From Aulosira sp. FACHB-615 (GTDB lineage: Bacteria; Cyanobacteriota; Cyanobacteriia; Cyanobacteriales; Nostocaceae), in NCBI RefSeq assembly GCF_014698045.1, contig NZ_JACJSE010000006.1, positions 62,001 through 126,000 of the forward strand: a stretch of DNA of 64,000 nucleotides. Reading direction: 5' to 3'. A model generated the notes under the pieces. It saw only the letters and a list, made by a program, of their open reading frames with translations. It searched no databases and was not told where the DNA came from. Shown here piece after piece: positions 61,861 to 64,000 of this stretch. The stretch's first letter is position 1. Every line of letters starts with the position of its first letter. Made by a program: the position numbers and the translations under genes.

Positions 61861-62433
61861 ATGCCTTTATTTACTCTCCAACTTGAAACACCACGTTTGT
61901 TACTGCGTGAATTTCAAAACAGTGACAAGGTAGCATTCGCCGCTTATCGCTCTGATCCAGAGATAGCAAAATATCAAACTTGGGATACACCTTATTCAGA
62001 AGCACAAGCAGCAGCTTTTATCGAATCATTGCAGCATTTAACTCCTGGTATTTTAGGTGAGTGGTATCAGTTAGCGATTGAACTCAAATCAACAGGACAA
62101 ATGATTGGTGACTGTGCTTTCTGTATTTTAGCTGAGGATGGCAAACAAGCAGAAATTGGCTTTACTTTAGCACGTAAATACCAAGGTAATGGCTATGCCA
62201 CAGAAGCTGTAACTTGTTTATTAAATTATTTATTTATCCATCTCAATTTACATCGAGTACGCTCTAACTGTGATTCTCAAAATATAGCATCTATCAAACT
62301 ATTAGAACGAGTTGGTATGCGCGTTGAAGGTTGTTTTATTAAGAGCTTGTGGTTTAAAAATAATTGGGTAGATGAAATGTGGTTTGCGATTTTACAAGAT
62401 GAATTTGAGCCAAAAAATCCCCGACTTATTTAA
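61861..62433 (+). CDS. GNAT-family N-acetyltransferase (RimJ/RimL type)
   Basis: About 190 residues from ATG 61,861; a TTG at 61,852 would add three. TPRLLLREFQNSDKVAF and ARKYQGNGYATEAV (acetyl-CoA binding Q-x-x-G-x-A) plus NIASIKLLERVGMRVEG identify the fold. Related in design to the graspetide-locus GNAT but not closely similar. Substrate is unknown. The last codons overlap a CCCGACTTATTTAACTAAG-type palindrome. Confidence 0.88.
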   Translation: MPLFTLQLETPRLLLREFQNSDKVAFAAYRSDPEIAKYQTWDTPYSEAQAAAFIESLQHLTPGILGEWYQLAIELKSTGQMIGDCAFCILAEDGKQAEIGFTLARKYQGNGYATEAVTCLLNYLFIHLNLHRVRSNCDSQNIASIKLLERVGMRVEGCFIKSLWFKNNWVDEMWFAILQDEFEPKNPRLI

Positions 62434-62568
62434 CTAAGTCAGGTATCTGAATCTTACGATATATTAAGTAAATATTAAATATTCAGATGTATATTTGATT
62501 TTTGCAATATACGTAGTGGCGTGACAAAAATCATCAATTATTTAGAGAAAATTCGCCAATTACAAAAT

Positions 62569-64000
62569 ATGAAACTTCTATCGCCAGGGTGCAGTATAGT
62601 TTTACAAATATTAGCCACATTTACTTTTACAACTCCGGTATTTGCTGAAGTTGTCAATATTAACTTATTGCAACTCAACGATGTCTACGAAATTACGCCA
62701 GTAGAGGGAGGGACTCGTGGTGGTTTGGCGCGTGTCGCTACAGTCAGAAAACAACTGCGCCAAGCAAACCCACGCACCTATACAATTTTGGCTGGAGATT
62801 TTTTAAGTCCTTCGGCTTTGGGAACTGCCAAAATTAACGGTACACCTTTAGCTGGACAGCAGATGGTAGCTGTACTCAACGCTTTGGGTTTGGACTATGC
62901 AACCTTTGGGAATCATGAATTTGACATACCAGAAAATTCATTTTATCAACGATTGCAAGAATCACGGTTTCGCTGGTTTTCTGGGAATGTCTCAGATAGT
63001 AAAGGTCAACCTTTCAAAAATGTCCCCAGGTCGATAGTATTTAATGTGAAAGGCGATCGCGGTGCTGTTGTCAGAGTCGGGTTAATTGGTCTCACTCTCG
63101 ATAGTAATAAAGCAAATTACGTCAGTTACACAGATCCCTTAACAGTAGCCAAACAGCAGGTAGCAGAACTGAAAGGAAAAGTGGATATTTTAGTAGCTGT
63201 AACTCATTTGTCCATAGAGAGCGATCGCATACTTGCAGAAACAATACCAGAAATTGACCTCATCCTCGGCGGTCACGAACATGAAAATATTCAACAATGG
63301 CGCGGACGAGACTTTACACCAATTTTTAAAGCTGATGCCAATGCACGTACAATTTACATTCATCAACTACGCTACGACACCACAAAGCGTAACCTACAAA
63401 TTAACTCTCGTTTAATGCCAATTACCGATAAAATTCCAGACGAACCAAAAACAGCACAGGTGGTTAAACAATGGCTAGACAAGGGTTTTACAGCATTTCG
63501 CGCCAATGGTTTTGAACCTAATCAAGAAGTAGCTAAAATCTCATTTCCTTTAGATGGTTTAGAATCAAGTGTTCGCAACAAGTCTACAGAACTCACCAAG
63601 TTAATTGCTGAAGCAATGTTGCAAGAAGTTCCCAACGCAGATTTAGCTATCTTTAATGGCGGCTCAATTCGCGTTGATGATGTCATTCTGCCAGGATCAA
63701 TTACGCAATATGATGTCATTCGCATTTTGCCTTTTGGTGGTAAAGTCGTGGCTGTAGAAATGAAGGGCGAATTATTAGCAAGAGTCCTCAAAAAAGGTCA
63801 AGAAAATAAAGGTACTGGTGGTTATCTCCAAACAGCACAAGTTACTAAAAAAGAAAAACCAGAGCAGTGGTTAATCAATGGTCAGCCTCTTGATACAGAG
63901 AAATTTTATAAAGTTGCTATTAGTGATTTCTTAATTAGCGGCAAAGAACGAGGATTAGATTTTCTAAATCTTCAGAATCCAGACCTTAAGCTAATTTCAG
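62569..64000 (+). CDS. 5'-nucleotidase / bifunctional metallophosphatase, partial (right edge)
   Basis: Open from ATG 62,569 to the window end, 477 codons. The ATG gives a signal peptide (MKLLSPGCSIVLQILATFTF then TTPVFA, cleavage near 26); a GTG at 62,521 is in frame but not needed. The metallophosphatase domain has LLQLNDVYEI, AGDFLSPSA, TFGNHEFDIP and LILGGHEHEN, all metal-binding motifs of the calcineurin-like family. The 5'-nucleotidase C-terminal domain (from about 310) has LAIFNGGSIRVDD and RILPFGGKVVAVEMKG. It releases phosphate from extracellular nucleotides. Truncated by the window. Confidence 0.92.
   Translation, partial: MKLLSPGCSIVLQILATFTFTTPVFAEVVNINLLQLNDVYEITPVEGGTRGGLARVATVRKQLRQANPRTYTILAGDFLSPSALGTAKINGTPLAGQQMVAVLNALGLDYATFGNHEFDIPENSFYQRLQESRFRWFSGNVSDSKGQPFKNVPRSIVFNVKGDRGAVVRVGLIGLTLDSNKANYVSYTDPLTVAKQQVAELKGKVDILVAVTHLSIESDRILAETIPEIDLILGGHEHENIQQWRGRDFTPIFKADANARTIYIHQLRYDTTKRNLQINSRLMPITDKIPDEPKTAQVVKQWLDKGFTAFRANGFEPNQEVAKISFPLDGLESSVRNKSTELTKLIAEAMLQEVPNADLAIFNGGSIRVDDVILPGSITQYDVIRILPFGGKVVAVEMKGELLARVLKKGQENKGTGGYLQTAQVTKKEKPEQWLINGQPLDTEKFYKVAISDFLISGKERGLDFLNLQNPDLKLIS

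Noticed and set aside
1..64000. tRNA, rRNA or tmRNA genes
   Set aside because: I scanned intergenic gaps for cloverleaf-type patterns and known rRNA stretches and saw none.

Overview
The window looks like a chromosomal segment of a filamentous, heterocyst-type (Nostocales-like) cyanobacterium. This rests on many HIP1 palindromes (GCGATCGC), a high-light-inducible protein, an orthologue of the chlorophyll-pathway regulator GUN4, heptanucleotide tandem repeats, many short palindromic intergenic elements, and huge Ser/Thr-kinase/histidine-kinase hybrids. No tRNA, rRNA or CRISPR array was recognised.

Region 1 (1-12,300, all minus strand) is the highlight: a microviridin-type graspetide (omega-ester-containing peptide) RiPP locus. 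Seven separate small precursor genes, A1 to A7 in transcription order, lie between 12,147 and 10,579 and were read directly from the DNA. Each carries the PFFA(R/Y)FLE leader helix and a T-x-K-x-P-S-D-x-E-(E/D) core. Five of them sit in an exact 233-bp tandem array. Two ATP-grasp ligases (MdnB-like, then MdnC-like), a JmjC/cupin oxygenase, a LamG-patatin fusion, a Gly/Leu-rich membrane protein, an SbmA/BacA-type ABC exporter and a GNAT acetyltransferase follow in the same direction. A coiled-coil GUN4-domain protein runs off the left edge. Upstream of A1 is a plausible promoter with five copies of a 9-bp direct repeat abutting its -35 box. The oxygenase, patatin fusion and membrane protein are not part of the classic mdnA-E set.

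Region 2 (12,300-31,300) holds a secreted protein of unknown function, two pentapeptide-repeat proteins sharing an N-terminal module, a TRAP transporter split around a pair of giant sensor kinases (dctQM on plus, dctP on minus), mtnA, a two-domain retropepsin-like protease and a lipoprotein.

Region 3 (31,300-46,600) is mostly housekeeping: a sugar-type ABC ATPase carrying repeat DNA in frame, an antitoxin-like remnant, gun4, icd, DUF29 and Uma2 family proteins, sodA, an M15 peptidase, a GDPD phosphodiesterase, ligA, a TerB-like protein and an alpha-amylase.

Region 4 (46,600-64,000) has a site-2 protease, a start-less SMI1/KNR4 remnant, a small Cys-rich protein, an orphan RnfD with a DUF2330 protein, a WD40 protein, an hli gene, ald, cydAB, a DUF4129/DUF4350 pair, a DUF2243 remnant, a GNAT and a 5'-nucleotidase cut by the right edge. 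Between RnfD and WD40 lies a 207-bp multi-hairpin element with terminal inverted repeats and an 11-bp flanking direct repeat, a candidate mobile structured RNA. Intergenic DNA is rich in small palindromic repeat families, several present in two or three copies in this window.
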